From contig JAUNFA010000005.1 in the NCBI GenBank assembly GCA_030525285.1, forward strand, positions 44,838 through 108,837: a stretch of DNA of 64,000 nucleotides. The letters run 5' to 3'. The notes under the pieces were generated by a model. The model worked only from the letters and a program-made list of their open reading frames with translations. It was not told where the DNA came from and searched no databases. Source of the stretch: Bacillota bacterium (lineage in GTDB: Bacteria > Bacillota > Clostridia > Peptostreptococcales > Anaerovoracaceae). This document shows positions 1 to 9,620 of the stretch, one piece after another. Position 1 is the first letter of the stretch; each line of letters begins with the position of its first letter. The position numbers and the translations under genes are program-made.

Positions 1-338
1 TTGCAGCACTGGGAATGAGGAAGGAAAAGGCCGAAATAGTTTCATGTCCTACATGTGGCAGAACTGAAGTTAACCTTGAGGTTATTGCCACAGAGATAGA
101 TAGAAGGGTAACTGCGCTCTATGACAGATTGGGAGCATCAGCCAGACCTGTCAAGATTGCAGTTATGGGATGTGTTGTTAACGGACCCGGAGAATCCAAG
201 GGAGCTGATATTGGTGTAGCCTGTGGCAAAGGCAAGGGCGTAATATTTGAGAAAGGTGAAATAATCAAGACTGTAAGTGAAGACGAAATCACAGATGAGA
301 TATTGAGGCTTGCAGAGGAATACAGCACGAGATGTTAG
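1..338 (+). CDS. ispG: IspG, 4-hydroxy-3-methylbut-2-enyl diphosphate synthase (C-terminal part)
   Basis: This is the C-terminal ~112 residues of the [4Fe-4S] enzyme that makes HMBPP in the MEP isoprenoid pathway. The reading frame is open to the left window edge (codons begin at position 3), so the gene is cut by the window and not truncated in nature. The cluster-binding cysteines are visible in SCPTCGR and in MGCVVNGPGES, both hallmark motifs of the family. Its last codons overlap the polC start by 7 bases (332-338), which suggests translational coupling. Identification is secure; nothing can be said about the N-terminus. Confidence 0.95.
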   Translation, partial: AALGMRKEKAEIVSCPTCGRTEVNLEVIATEIDRRVTALYDRLGASARPVKIAVMGCVVNGPGESKGADIGVACGKGKGVIFEKGEIIKTVSEDEITDEILRLAEEYSTRC

Positions 339-3300
339 AAATTCTAAAAAGTGTCATTGATTCCGACAAGATAGAGAATCATACAATTGAAGAAATTCAG
401 TGCAGGGCAGATAAAGCGCAGTTGTCTCAGGATGGCAGTCAGCTTGCAATTAATCTGACCCTGAATTTTGTGTTGCCATATGAGACAATAGACAAGTTTA
501 AGCGGACTATTGTGGGAAGACTTGAGGCTGTAAAAGAAGTTAAGCTGGAACTGCGCTATGAAAATCTCCTTCAGACAATTGAAGAAGCCATGCCTTTTTA
601 CATACAGCACATGGTTGTAATTGTTAATGGTCAGTATGCTCACGTAACAAGAACCATATATACAGATGATTTTGTGCTTGAGGATAACAGTCTTGTAATA
701 AGAGCACTGGGAGAGACCGCAGTCAAAGTTCTGAACAAAGAAGTGGCTGTTCACTTCGAGAAACTGCTCAAACGTGATCTGGGTGCGGAGCTGAGAGTAT
801 CCTTTGAAAATCAGAAGGAACAGTATTCCAAAGCCGGCAAATCCATTGAAGAAAAGGCAAGAATTGCAGAAGAGATGCAGGCCAGAATAATAGAAGAAGC
901 TGCGAAGGCACCTAAGCCACAAAGGAGCACATTGCCTTCAGATGGTGGCGCACCTTTTGGCGGATCACAGAAGTTTAGGAAAAAAAGGGACAGATATACA
1001 CCTGTTAACGGCAACATCATTATGGGAAGTGCCATAAGGGGTGAAGTAATTCCTATTGGTGAAGTGAATTCGGAAAGCGGCAAAGTAATTATCGAGGGAG
1101 AACTCTTTGGCAAGGATTCACGAACAACCAAAACGGACAGTAAACTTGTATCTCTTTTTATTACAGATAAAAAAACCAGCATATGTGTCAAGGCATTTAC
1201 CGTAGACCAGAAGTGGGGGGATATCAACAGCAATTTCAGCAAAGGTGACGGCATTCGCATTCAGGGTAATGCCCAGTGGGATAAATATGATAATCACGTC
1301 ACTATAATGGCTGATAACATCGAGAAAATTGAAAAGAAAGAAAGAACAGATACATATCCGGAGAAGCGCGTGGAACTTCATGCACATACCAAGATGAGTG
1401 CCATGGATGGTTTTAACGATGTAAAGCGAATGGTTAAAACTGCAGAAAAATGGGGTCACAAGGCTGTAGCCGTTACCGACCATGGCGTAGTACAGGCATT
1501 CCCGGAAGCATCTCATGCAGGAAAAGATATCAAAATTCTTTACGGATGCGAGGGCTACCTTTATGATGATGCCGGTCTTGTCGATGAAGAAGGAAATATC
1601 GATTACAAGAAAAGACCGACAAATCACGTTATAATTTTCGCGAAGAATAGAGAAGGATTAAAGAATCTGTATAAGCTGGTTTCCTATTCTCACTTGAAAT
1701 ATTTCTATAAAAGACCGAGAATACCGAAGTCAGTTCTCAGGGAGCACAGAGAGGGACTTATTGTAGGCTCTGCATGTGAAGCGGGAGAAATTTTCAGAGC
1801 AGTTCTTAACGGTGAAAGTGAAGAAAGAATCGAAGAACTGGTGAACTTTTATGATTATCTTGAAATTCAGCCCCTTGTTAATAACAGATTCCTTATCAAG
1901 AAGGGAACTGTTAAAGGTGAAGAGGACCTTAAGGAACTGAACAGGAAGATTGTGCAGCTAGGCGAAAAATATGACAAGCCGGTTGTAGCAACCTGTGATA
2001 CTCACTATTTTGACGAAGAAGAGGCATTGTACAGACGAATTCTCATGGCAGGTCAGGGATTCAAAGGTGTTGAAGGAGACGAAGGACTTTATTTCAGAAC
2101 GACTGATGAGATGATGAAAGAATTCCAATATCTGGGAGAAGAAACGGCTTATCGTGTAGTAATCGAAAATACAAATATGGTAGCTGACTGGATAGAACCT
2201 ATGATGCCGGTACCAAAGGGCAAGTTTCCACCAAAGATTGACGGAGCAGAGGAAGATTTGCGTAAGGCCTGCGAGGAACGTGCGGCGGACATGTATGGCT
2301 CGCCTTTGCCAGATGAAATAAGGGAAAGGCTGGATATAGAACTTAATTCCATAATTGATAACGGATATGCAGTAATGTATCGTTCTGCAGAGATGCTTGT
2401 AAAGAAGTCACTGAGTGACGGATATCTTGTTGGTTCGAGAGGATCTGTAGGGTCATCCTTTGCGGCCACAATGTCAGGAATAACAGAAGTAAATCCTCTG
2501 GCGCCTCACTACCTTTGTCCCAAGTGCAAAAATCTTGAGTGGGGAGATGAAATCGAATACGACTGCGGTGTTGATATGCCGGACAGGACGTGTCCTGTAT
2601 GCGGCACTGAATACAAAAAAGAAGGATTTAAGATACCTTTCCAGACTTTCCTCGGATTTAATGCCGATAAGGAACCGGATATAGACCTTAACTTCGCAGG
2701 AGAATATCAGGGTAAGGCACAGAAATATGTTGAAGAGATATTTGGTGCCTCAAATGTATTCAAGGCGGGTACCATACAAACTATCAAGGATAAGATAGCC
2801 TTTGGACTGGTTGCAAAATACTTTGAAGAGAGGAATATGCACGTTAACAAGTTCGAACTGGACAGGCTTGCATCCTGCTGTGAGGGTGTACGAAAAACTT
2901 CAGGTCAGCATCCGGGCGGTGTAATCATTGTGCCTAGGGGCCATGAAATATATGAATTCTGTCCTGTACAGCACCCTGCTAACGATGTTAAGTCCGACAT
3001 AATTACAACGCATTTTGATTACCACTCTATTGACCAGAACCTGTTAAAGCTTGATATACTCGGACACGATGCTCCGTCTATGATCAGACAGCTGCAGGAT
3101 ATGACCGGTGTTGATCCGGCAGAAGTGCCGATTAAAGACGATAAGGTAATGACAATATTTATCGGCACTGAGGGACTTGATATAAAGGATCCGGACTATA
3201 TGTTCGTGCACGGAAGTTTCGGTATTCCTGAATTCGGCACTAAGTTCGTGAGACAGATGCTGGATGATATCAGACCTACATCCTTTGAAGAACTCGTAAG

Positions 3301-4096
3301 AATATCGGGACTTTCTCACGGTACGGATGTGTGGCTTGGCAATGCACAGGATCTGGTTCGTGCAGGAATCACAACGATGAGAGAAGCCATAGCAACCAGA
3401 GACGACATTATGAACTATCTGCGAAAAAAGGGATTGCCCGATGGTGATGCTTTCTGGATTATGGAGCATGTCAGAAAAGGTAAGGGCCTTACAGAGGATG
3501 AAGAAAATCTAATGATTGAAAACGATGTGCCTGAGTGGTATATAGAATCGTGCAAAAAAATCAAGTACATGTTCCCGAGAGCTCATGCGGTGGCATATAC
3601 GATGATGTCTGCCAGAATTGCCTACTATAAGGTATATTATCCTGTGGCGTTTTATGCAGTGTACTTTACTGCAAAGGTTGCAAATTTTGACGAAAAGGTA
3701 ATGCTCGGCGGTAAGCTGGCAGTCGAGGAAAGATATAAAGAAATACTTTCAAAGGGCAAGGACGCCTCAAAAAAGGAAGAGGACGACCTTACTGTACTTG
3801 AGGTGGCAATTGAAATGTATGCCAGAGGGTATGAATTCGCTCATGCAAGGCTCGGCATTTCAGATGCTACCAGATTCCGTGCGTATGAGGGAAAGGTGCT
3901 ACTGCCGTTTCTGGCAATTACGGGCATGGGAGAAGGTGCGGCAAGATCCTTTGCGGATGGATACGCGGAAAGACCATATGAAACTGTCGAAGAAGTTATG
4001 GACAGAGGCCGGGTCAACAAAACGATTATTGAAGAATTAAGAAGACATGGTGTTCTGGAAGGACTTCCCGAAACAGCACAAATCAGCTTTTTCTGA
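332..4096 (+). CDS. polC: DNA polymerase III alpha subunit, PolC type, lacking the inserted exonuclease domain
   Basis: Replicative polymerase of Gram-positive bacteria, 1254 residues. Order seen: N-terminal domain (~1-200), OB fold (~220-340), PHP domain, polymerase with zinc insert (LCPKC...CPVCG, ~728-765) and the catalytic motif PDIDLNF with D783 and D785, then C-terminal fingers/duplex-binding parts. In well-known PolC proteins of about 1430-1440 residues a DEDD 3'-5' exonuclease of ~180 residues is inserted inside the PHP domain. Here the chain runs from LYGCEGYLYDD straight to NHVIIFAKNREG (residues ~404-440) and no DxExTG motif is present. PHP metal ligands look complete: H350, H352, H384, E407, H432, C482, D556 and H558. 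The frame is uninterrupted, so this is not a frameshift artefact. Confidence 0.96.
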   Translation: MLEILKSVIDSDKIENHTIEEIQCRADKAQLSQDGSQLAINLTLNFVLPYETIDKFKRTIVGRLEAVKEVKLELRYENLLQTIEEAMPFYIQHMVVIVNGQYAHVTRTIYTDDFVLEDNSLVIRALGETAVKVLNKEVAVHFEKLLKRDLGAELRVSFENQKEQYSKAGKSIEEKARIAEEMQARIIEEAAKAPKPQRSTLPSDGGAPFGGSQKFRKKRDRYTPVNGNIIMGSAIRGEVIPIGEVNSESGKVIIEGELFGKDSRTTKTDSKLVSLFITDKKTSICVKAFTVDQKWGDINSNFSKGDGIRIQGNAQWDKYDNHVTIMADNIEKIEKKERTDTYPEKRVELHAHTKMSAMDGFNDVKRMVKTAEKWGHKAVAVTDHGVVQAFPEASHAGKDIKILYGCEGYLYDDAGLVDEEGNIDYKKRPTNHVIIFAKNREGLKNLYKLVSYSHLKYFYKRPRIPKSVLREHREGLIVGSACEAGEIFRAVLNGESEERIEELVNFYDYLEIQPLVNNRFLIKKGTVKGEEDLKELNRKIVQLGEKYDKPVVATCDTHYFDEEEALYRRILMAGQGFKGVEGDEGLYFRTTDEMMKEFQYLGEETAYRVVIENTNMVADWIEPMMPVPKGKFPPKIDGAEEDLRKACEERAADMYGSPLPDEIRERLDIELNSIIDNGYAVMYRSAEMLVKKSLSDGYLVGSRGSVGSSFAATMSGITEVNPLAPHYLCPKCKNLEWGDEIEYDCGVDMPDRTCPVCGTEYKKEGFKIPFQTFLGFNADKEPDIDLNFAGEYQGKAQKYVEEIFGASNVFKAGTIQTIKDKIAFGLVAKYFEERNMHVNKFELDRLASCCEGVRKTSGQHPGGVIIVPRGHEIYEFCPVQHPANDVKSDIITTHFDYHSIDQNLLKLDILGHDAPSMIRQLQDMTGVDPAEVPIKDDKVMTIFIGTEGLDIKDPDYMFVHGSFGIPEFGTKFVRQMLDDIRPTSFEELVRISGLSHGTDVWLGNAQDLVRAGITTMREAIATRDDIMNYLRKKGLPDGDAFWIMEHVRKGKGLTEDEENLMIENDVPEWYIESCKKIKYMFPRAHAVAYTMMSARIAYYKVYYPVAFYAVYFTAKVANFDEKVMLGGKLAVEERYKEILSKGKDASKKEEDDLTVLEVAIEMYARGYEFAHARLGISDATRFRAYEGKVLLPFLAITGMGEGAARSFADGYAERPYETVEEVMDRGRVNKTIIEELRRHGVLEGLPETAQISFF

Positions 4097-4104
4097 TAAA
4101 AAGC

Positions 4105-4133
4105 TTGCAATTGCAGGGGTGACGTGGTATTAT
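4105..4133 (+). promoter_or_regulatory. Predicted sigma-A promoter of the rimP-nusA operon
   Basis: TTGCAA at 4105-4110, a 17-base spacer, then TATTAT at 4128-4133. It lies just after the polC stop and gives an expected start near 4140, leaving a leader of about 65 bases before rimP. The same -35 hexamer and spacing recur before rpsO and rpsU. Confidence 0.65.
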
Positions 4134-4162
4134 GATGCTGTTAAGAAGAATATTTTTTAGCG

Positions 4163-4191
4163 AGACTGGGTATAAGCCCAGTCTTTCTTTA
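4163..4191 (+). terminator. Terminator-like hairpin in the rimP-nusA leader (possible attenuator)
   Basis: Perfect 8-bp stem AGACTGGG (4163-4170) / CCCAGTCT (4177-4184) with a 6-base loop, followed by an interrupted T tract TTCTTTA. It sits between the predicted promoter and the rimP ribosome binding site at 4199-4204. It may end polC read-through, act as an attenuator of the nusA operon, or both. In Bacillus subtilis the nusA operon is known to be controlled by NusA-dependent termination in its leader. Confidence 0.6.
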
Positions 4192-4208
4192 TGACTTTAG
4201 GAGGCATG

Positions 4209-4682
4209 ATGGCAAAAAAGAAGATTACAGAGGTGGTAGAAGAAATCCTGACCGATTTTTTGAATGAAGAAGGTTATGAACTGTATAATACTGAATTCAT
4301 TAAAGAGGGCAAGGACTGGTTCCTGCGTGTGTATATCGATAAACCGGAAGAGGAGGGTTACATCGGCACGGAAGATTGTGAGAAGGTGAGCAGATATTTG
4401 AGCGACAAACTGGATGAAGCAGATCCTATTGACAAGGTCTATTATCTTGAAGTGTCTTCACCCGGCATGGACAGAGTGCTTGCAAAGCCGGAGCATTATG
4501 TGAAATATGCGGGAAAAGAAGTAGATGTGAAGCTTTACAAAGGTAAAGACGGTACAAAGAACATCAGCGGTATCCTTAAATACAGCGACGGCGAACAGGT
4601 GGTTGTTGTCGACGCGACAGGAAAAGAATGGAATCTGACTTTGGATGAAATAGCCAGAACTCGACTGGCTGTTGTATTTTAA
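4209..4682 (+). CDS. rimP: Ribosome maturation factor RimP
   Basis: Small-subunit (30S) assembly factor, 157 residues, the normal length. It has the family's N-terminal alpha/beta domain and a C-terminal Sm-like barrel; the phrase YYLEVSSPGMDR is the characteristic RimP signature. The ATG at 4209 is chosen because AGGAGG at 4199-4204 gives workable spacing; the ATG at 4206 is too close and the one at 4191 lies upstream of the ribosome binding site. First gene of the rimP-nusA-ylxR-ylxQ-infB group, 13 bases before nusA. Confidence 0.95.
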   Translation: MAKKKITEVVEEILTDFLNEEGYELYNTEFIKEGKDWFLRVYIDKPEEEGYIGTEDCEKVSRYLSDKLDEADPIDKVYYLEVSSPGMDRVLAKPEHYVKYAGKEVDVKLYKGKDGTKNISGILKYSDGEQVVVVDATGKEWNLTLDEIARTRLAVVF

Positions 4683-4695
4683 CGGGAGGAATGAA

Positions 4696-5835
4696 ATGAG
4701 CAACGGTAATGAATTTATGAGTGCGGTATATGATCTGGTAAAGGAGAAGAACATTCCTAAGGAGGTGCTTATTGAAGCAATCGAATCAGCACTGGTATCA
4801 GCATATAAGAAGAACTACGGTACATCACAGAATGTAAGAGTGACAATCGATAGAGAGACAGGAGATGTCAATGTCTTCATGAGAAGAGATGTTGTTGATG
4901 AAGTAGAAGATGAATTCACAGAAATCTCCCTTGAAGATGCTTTGGAAATTGATAACAGATATATGGTAGGTGACGTGGTTGAGTATCAGGTTACTCCAAA
5001 AGATTTCGGCAGAATTGCAGCTCAGACAGCAAAGCAGGTCGTAGTACAGAGAATCAGAGAAGCCGAAAGAGGCATGGTATATGATTCATATATAGACAGA
5101 CAGGGCGAGCTTATTACAGGTGTAGTGCAGAGAATAAGCAATGATACGATTTTTGTAAACATCGGAAATACAGAAGGTATTCTGGTAGCAAGTGAAAGAA
5201 CAAAAAACGAAAAATACAAAATCAATGATAGAATCAAGGCTTACATCATGGACGTAAGAAAGAGTACAAGAGGACCTCAGATTTTCCTTTCAAGAACTCA
5301 TCCGGGATTTGTTGAAAGACTCTTTGAACTGGAGGTTCCAGAAATTGAAGACGGCATTGTAGAAATCAAGAGCATTGCCAGAGAGGCAGGTTCAAGAACG
5401 AAGATTGCTGTTTACACTGAGGATGAAAATGTGGATCCTGTAGGTGCATGCGTAGGAGCAGGTGGTGCAAGAGTACGAAATATTGTTGATGAACTCTTCG
5501 GAGAAAAAATAGATATTACAACATGGGATGAAGATCCTAAGGTTCTTATCAAAAACGTTCTTAGTCCGGCAAAGGTCGAAGAAGTAATGATTGATGAAGA
5601 AGAAAAGTCAGCAACAGTAGTTGTTCCTGATTATCAGCTGTCACTGGCAATCGGCAAGGAAGGTCAGAACGTAAGACTGGCAGCTAAACTCTGTGGATGG
5701 AAAATAGACATCAAGAGCCATTCGCAGTACTTCGGAGATGAAGAAGTGCAGGAGTATCAGGAGTATGAAGATAACTATGATGATTATGAAGATGATATCA
5801 TAGAATATGAGGAAGAGGGCGATAAGGTTGAGTAA
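4696..5835 (+). CDS. nusA: Transcription termination/antitermination protein NusA
   Basis: RNA polymerase-binding elongation factor that promotes pausing and intrinsic termination. 379 residues: N-terminal RNAP-binding domain, S1 domain (region of GELITGVVQRISND), and tandem KH domains (VGACVGAGGARV and LAIGKEGQNVRLA). The tail after the second KH domain is very acidic and tyrosine-rich (about 25 residues of E, D and Y); it lacks the C-terminal AR repeats of the E. coli protein, as is usual in Firmicutes. ATG at 4696 follows GGGAGG at 4684-4689. The stop overlaps the ylxR start. A leader hairpin upstream of rimP may give feedback control. Confidence 0.96.
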   Translation: MSNGNEFMSAVYDLVKEKNIPKEVLIEAIESALVSAYKKNYGTSQNVRVTIDRETGDVNVFMRRDVVDEVEDEFTEISLEDALEIDNRYMVGDVVEYQVTPKDFGRIAAQTAKQVVVQRIREAERGMVYDSYIDRQGELITGVVQRISNDTIFVNIGNTEGILVASERTKNEKYKINDRIKAYIMDVRKSTRGPQIFLSRTHPGFVERLFELEVPEIEDGIVEIKSIAREAGSRTKIAVYTEDENVDPVGACVGAGGARVRNIVDELFGEKIDITTWDEDPKVLIKNVLSPAKVEEVMIDEEEKSATVVVPDYQLSLAIGKEGQNVRLAAKLCGWKIDIKSHSQYFGDEEVQEYQEYEDNYDDYEDDIIEYEEEGDKVE

Positions 5836-6106
5836 CAGGAAGGTTCCCATGAGACGATGTGTCGGCTGCATGGAATCAAAGCCGAAGAATCAGCTTATAA
5901 GAATAGCCTGCTATGAAAATGAAATCACTGTTGATCCTACAGGCAAGGCCAAGGGGAGAGGCGTGTATCTTTGCCTGAATCCCAAGTGCATGGAATTGTC
6001 AAAGAAGAAGAGAGCTTTTCAGAGAAATTTCGGAATTGAGATATCTCCGGAAGAGCTGGAGAGGATTTATCAGGAGTTGACAGAACATGAACAGGAAAAT
6101 AGCTAG
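5828..6106 (+). CDS. ylxR: YlxR family RNA-binding/nucleoid-associated protein
   Basis: Small basic protein of 92 residues always found next to nusA and infB in Firmicutes. It begins near the typical VPMRRCVGCMES motif and contains GRGVYLC, both usual for the YlxR fold. The TTG at 5828 is preferred: it is preceded by AGAGGG around 5812-5818, overlaps the nusA stop by 8 bases, and gives a normal N-terminus. An upstream ATG at 5807 inside nusA would add seven non-family residues. Reported in other species to influence transcription and RNase P; role here is inferred from family only. Confidence 0.88.
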   Translation: MSNRKVPMRRCVGCMESKPKNQLIRIACYENEITVDPTGKAKGRGVYLCLNPKCMELSKKKRAFQRNFGIEISPEELERIYQELTEHEQENS

Positions 6107-6398
6107 TTATTTGGGATTTGCAAGAAAAGCCGGAAAGACCATGAGCGGTGTCAACACCTGCACCTTCGGCATAGAAAAGGGTAAGGTAGAGCTTGTGGTA
6201 CTGGCAGAGGACATTTCAGAAAACAGCAAGAAGAAAATTATGAAGGAAATAAGGCGCAACCGGGTGGTCTACGTTACCAGCGGTACCGTACAGGAGCTTT
6301 CACAGGCCATTGGTCAGACCGGAAGAAGCGTCATAGGCATATGCGACAAAGGTTTCGCAGAAGTTATTTTGAAGGAATCTAATGAAGAAAGGTCGTAA
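6087..6398 (+). CDS. ylxQ: L7Ae/L30e family ribosomal protein YlxQ
   Basis: 103-residue L7Ae-like kink-turn-binding fold, recognised by GFARKAGKTMSG at the start and VVLAEDISENSKKK. It overlaps ylxR by 20 bases and lies 12 bases before infB, the conserved order. An AGGAG around 6071 precedes the ATG. The protein is thought to bind RNA kink turns; its exact target in the operon is unknown. Confidence 0.92.
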   Translation: MNRKIASYLGFARKAGKTMSGVNTCTFGIEKGKVELVVLAEDISENSKKKIMKEIRRNRVVYVTSGTVQELSQAIGQTGRSVIGICDKGFAEVILKESNEERS

Positions 6399-6410
6399 GG
6401 AGGTAGTTGT

Positions 6411-9209
6411 ATGAAGGTAAAAGAACTGGCAGATGAATTGAACATGTCTCCAAAGGATGTTCTGGAAAAAGCTCAGCACATGGGTGTCAAGGTCAATGCG
6501 CTGACAGATGATATGTCGGAAATGGACACTACAGCAGTTAGAAATACTATTACAAAGGGCGGAAGCAAAAGAGAGACAAAGGTTGTAAAGGTAACACCAA
6601 AGAAATCAGGTGCTGAAGACCATGTAAGCGCAAGCAACGTTACTGTAAAGGCAGCAAATATCAAGATGCCTGAAATCAAAAGAAGCAGCAAGGCTTCAAC
6701 GAAGAGTACATCAAAGGAAAAAACTGTTAAACCACCTGTGGGCAAACCGGTTGTGTCCAAGGAAATAGAGAACAGACCAAAGCCGGTAGAAGGTAAACCG
6801 GTTGTATCCAAGGAGATGCTGGAAAAGAGAATTGCAAGAGATAAGGCTGAAGAAGCTGAAACAAAGAAGCCTGAAGAAGCTGTAAATGAAGCACCAAAAG
6901 CACCAAAAGCTGAACCTGTACAGGAGGCTAAACAGGAACCTCCAAAGAGAAGAGGCGGGTTGAAGGTAATAAAGAAGGCTGAGGACGTAAGAAGAGAAGA
7001 AGCTGAAGCGGCAGAAAAGAGAAGAATTCAGGCAGAAAAAAGAGCTGCAGCAAAGAGCACCAAAGAAAATGACGAAAAGTCAGACAGGTCGGAGAAGAAG
7101 CATAACAGCGAAAGAAGAGCAAAGAACGACAAGACTGACAGGGGCGAAAGAAAGCCGAGAAACGACAGAGGCGACAAACAGGAAAGAGGTGGACGTTCAG
7201 GCGAAAGAAATGCACGTCCGCAGAGAAGAAACGACAGCGTTGTCGCAGCTGAAACTGCACCTGAAAAGTCTTCAACAAGACGCGACAAGAAAAAAGATAA
7301 TAAGGATCACGATAAGTTCTCCAAGCTTGAAAGAGGCAAGAAGCAGGGCAAGAAGGAAACTCCAAGGAGCCTTGAAAAGCAGGCAAGCAAGAAGAGACAC
7401 GCGAACAGACCGAAGGTTGAGAAGGAACCTGAAGTGGAAGAAGTAGCACTTCCAACAGGAACAGTACTCATTAATGTACCTATTACTGTTGCAGGTTTCT
7501 CAGAGCAGACGAAGACCACAGTATCACAGATTATAATGACACTCATGAAGATGGGTGTAATGGCAAATGTCAACCAGAATCTTGATGAAGAGACTGTAGT
7601 GCTTCTGGCTGAAGAATTGGGAATTCAGGTAGCAATCGGCAAGGTTGAAGAAGAAACGTCAGAAGAAGGTATCGAAACCTTTGACGACAAGGAAGAAGAA
7701 CTTCAGCCAAGACCTCCGATTATTACTGTTATGGGACACGTTGACCACGGTAAAACTTCACTGCTTGACGCAATCAGAAACACGAATGTTACAGCAGGTG
7801 AGTCCGGTGGAATCACACAGCATATCGGTGCATCAGAAGTAGAAATCAATGGTCAGAAGATTGTATTCCTTGATACTCCGGGACATGAAGCCTTCACAGC
7901 AATGAGAGCAAGAGGTGCACATTCAACAGATATTGCAGTACTGGTAGTTGCCGCTGATGACTCAGTTAAGCCTCAGACAATCGAATCAATAAGTCATGCA
8001 AAGTCAGCAGGAGTACCTATTATCGTAGCCATAAACAAAATGGATAAGCCGGGCGCAAATCCTGATATTGTTAAAAAAGATCTGGCAGATCAGGGAATAC
8101 TTGTTGAAGACTGGGGCGGAGATGTTATCTCAGTACCTGTATCAGCTAAGACAGGCGAAGGTATTACAAATCTTCTCGAAATGATTCTGCTTCAGGCAGA
8201 GGTTCTCGAACTTAAGGCAAATCCTAACAGACTTGCAATGGGTACAGTTCTTGAAGCAAGACTTGATAAGGCAAAGGGTCCTGTAGCAAGCCTTCTGGTA
8301 TTGAACGGAACACTTAAGTCAGGAAAGAGCATCGTAGCAGGAACATGTTCAGGCAAGATTAGACTCATGACTAATGACAAGGGTGAGAAGATTAATTCAG
8401 CAGGTCCTGCAACTGCTGTAGAAGTGCTGGGACTTACAGATGTCCCTCAGGCAGGTGATATTTTTAACGCTGTTAAAAATGATAAGCAGGCAAGAGAAAT
8501 AGCAAACAACAGACTTGAGAAGCAGAGAGAAGAGGTTCTGGCAAGAAATTCAAGTACTACACTTGAAGAACTCTTTAGCCAGATTCAGGAAGGCGATGTT
8601 AAGGATCTAAACCTTATTGTAAAGGCAGACGTTCAGGGTTCAGTAGGTGCTATTGTTTCATCCCTCGAAAAGCTTTCGAATGATCAGGTAAGAGTTAAAA
8701 TTGTACATACAGGTGTAGGTACTGTTAATGAATCAGATATTATGCTGGCAGGTACATCAAATGCAATTATCATTGGATTCAATGTAAGACCTAGCGCAAC
8801 AATAACAGGAATGGCCGAAAGAGACGGCATTCAGATAAGAACATACAGAGTAATCTACGATATCATTGACGATGTAGAAAATGCCATGAAGGGTATGCTT
8901 GATCCTGAATTCAGAGAAGTAGTTCTTGGAACAGTTGAAATCAGAACAACATTCAAGGTACCTGGCGTTGGAATCATCGGAGGTGCTTACGTTACAAGCG
9001 GTAAGATGGTTCGTAATGAACAGGTTCGTCTCGTAAGAGATGGTATCGTAATACATGAAGGTAAGATTTCATCGTTAAAGAGATTCAAGGATGATGCCAA
9101 GGAGGTAGCAGCAGGCTACGAATGCGGTATCGGTATTGAAAAGTACAACGATATTAAGGAAGGCGATATTATTGAATGCTTTAAGATGGAAGAAATTGAA
9201 AGGGCATAA
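6411..9209 (+). CDS. infB: Translation initiation factor IF-2
   Basis: GTPase that delivers initiator fMet-tRNA to the ribosome, 932 residues. It has an N-terminal IF2-N domain ([12 protein letters not shown], residues 1-50), a long lysine/arginine/glutamate-rich linker (~55-340) of low complexity, a second IF2-N module (~350-400), and the G domain with [12 protein letters not shown] (G1), DTPGHEAF (G3) and NKMDKP (G4), followed by the EF-Tu-like domain 2 and the C-terminal fMet-tRNA-binding domains. The biased linker produces long spurious open frames on both strands at 6.5-7.6 kb. AGGAGG lies just before the ATG. Confidence 0.97.
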   Translation: MKVKELADELNMSPKDVLEKAQHMGVKVNALTDDMSEMDTTAVRNTITKGGSKRETKVVKVTPKKSGAEDHVSASNVTVKAANIKMPEIKRSSKASTKSTSKEKTVKPPVGKPVVSKEIENRPKPVEGKPVVSKEMLEKRIARDKAEEAETKKPEEAVNEAPKAPKAEPVQEAKQEPPKRRGGLKVIKKAEDVRREEAEAAEKRRIQAEKRAAAKSTKENDEKSDRSEKKHNSERRAKNDKTDRGERKPRNDRGDKQERGGRSGERNARPQRRNDSVVAAETAPEKSSTRRDKKKDNKDHDKFSKLERGKKQGKKETPRSLEKQASKKRHANRPKVEKEPEVEEVALPTGTVLINVPITVAGFSEQTKTTVSQIIMTLMKMGVMANVNQNLDEETVVLLAEELGIQVAIGKVEEETSEEGIETFDDKEEELQPRPPIITVMGHVDHGKTSLLDAIRNTNVTAGESGGITQHIGASEVEINGQKIVFLDTPGHEAFTAMRARGAHSTDIAVLVVAADDSVKPQTIESISHAKSAGVPIIVAINKMDKPGANPDIVKKDLADQGILVEDWGGDVISVPVSAKTGEGITNLLEMILLQAEVLELKANPNRLAMGTVLEARLDKAKGPVASLLVLNGTLKSGKSIVAGTCSGKIRLMTNDKGEKINSAGPATAVEVLGLTDVPQAGDIFNAVKNDKQAREIANNRLEKQREEVLARNSSTTLEELFSQIQEGDVKDLNLIVKADVQGSVGAIVSSLEKLSNDQVRVKIVHTGVGTVNESDIMLAGTSNAIIIGFNVRPSATITGMAERDGIQIRTYRVIYDIIDDVENAMKGMLDPEFREVVLGTVEIRTTFKVPGVGIIGGAYVTSGKMVRNEQVRLVRDGIVIHEGKISSLKRFKDDAKEVAAGYECGIGIEKYNDIKEGDIIECFKMEEIERA

Positions 9210-9221
9210 GGCATAAAATAT

Positions 9222-9620
9222 ATGACAAAAGGATATAGACAGGGAAGAGTTGGAGAAGAAATAAGAAAAATAATAAGCGAGCTGCTTTTTAATGGACTTA
9301 AGGATCCGAGACTCTCTCCAATGGTCAGCATCACAGCAGTAGAGGTGACAAGTGACAACAGTTATGCCACTTGTTACTTCACTGTACTCGATATGGGAAC
9401 ACCCGAAGAGAGTCAGCAGAAACTGGACGATACTCTTAAGGCTTTTGAGAAGGCCAAGGGTTATATAAGAAATGAAATCAGCAAAGAACTTAAGCTTAGA
9501 CATGTTCCGGAACTGATTTTCAAAATAGACAAATCCATGGAATACGGAAGACACATTTCAGGAATTCTTGATACGCTGGACATTAGACATGACGAGGAAG
9601 AGGCGGAAGATGAAGAATAA
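9222..9620 (+). CDS. rbfA: 30S ribosome-binding factor RbfA
   Basis: 132-residue KH-fold factor for late 30S assembly and cold adaptation. Family features include RVGEEIRKIISELL at the start, LSPMVSITAVEVTSD in the middle, and LRHVPELIFKIDKSMEYGRHI near the end. It follows infB by 12 bases and overlaps nrnA by 11 bases. The tail is a short acidic run (DEEEAEDEE). The ribosome binding site is weak, so translation probably depends on coupling to infB. Confidence 0.95.
   Translation: MTKGYRQGRVGEEIRKIISELLFNGLKDPRLSPMVSITAVEVTSDNSYATCYFTVLDMGTPEESQQKLDDTLKAFEKAKGYIRNEISKELKLRHVPELIFKIDKSMEYGRHISGILDTLDIRHDEEEAEDEE

Noticed and set aside
344..922. 192-codon antisense frame within polC
   Set aside because: Cysteine/phenylalanine-rich shadow translation typical of antisense reading; no start signals.
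6473..7455. Long open frames on both strands inside infB
   Set aside because: They arise from the lysine/glutamate/arginine-rich IF-2 linker with biased codons; no ribosome binding sites or family motifs, and the infB frame is clearly coding.
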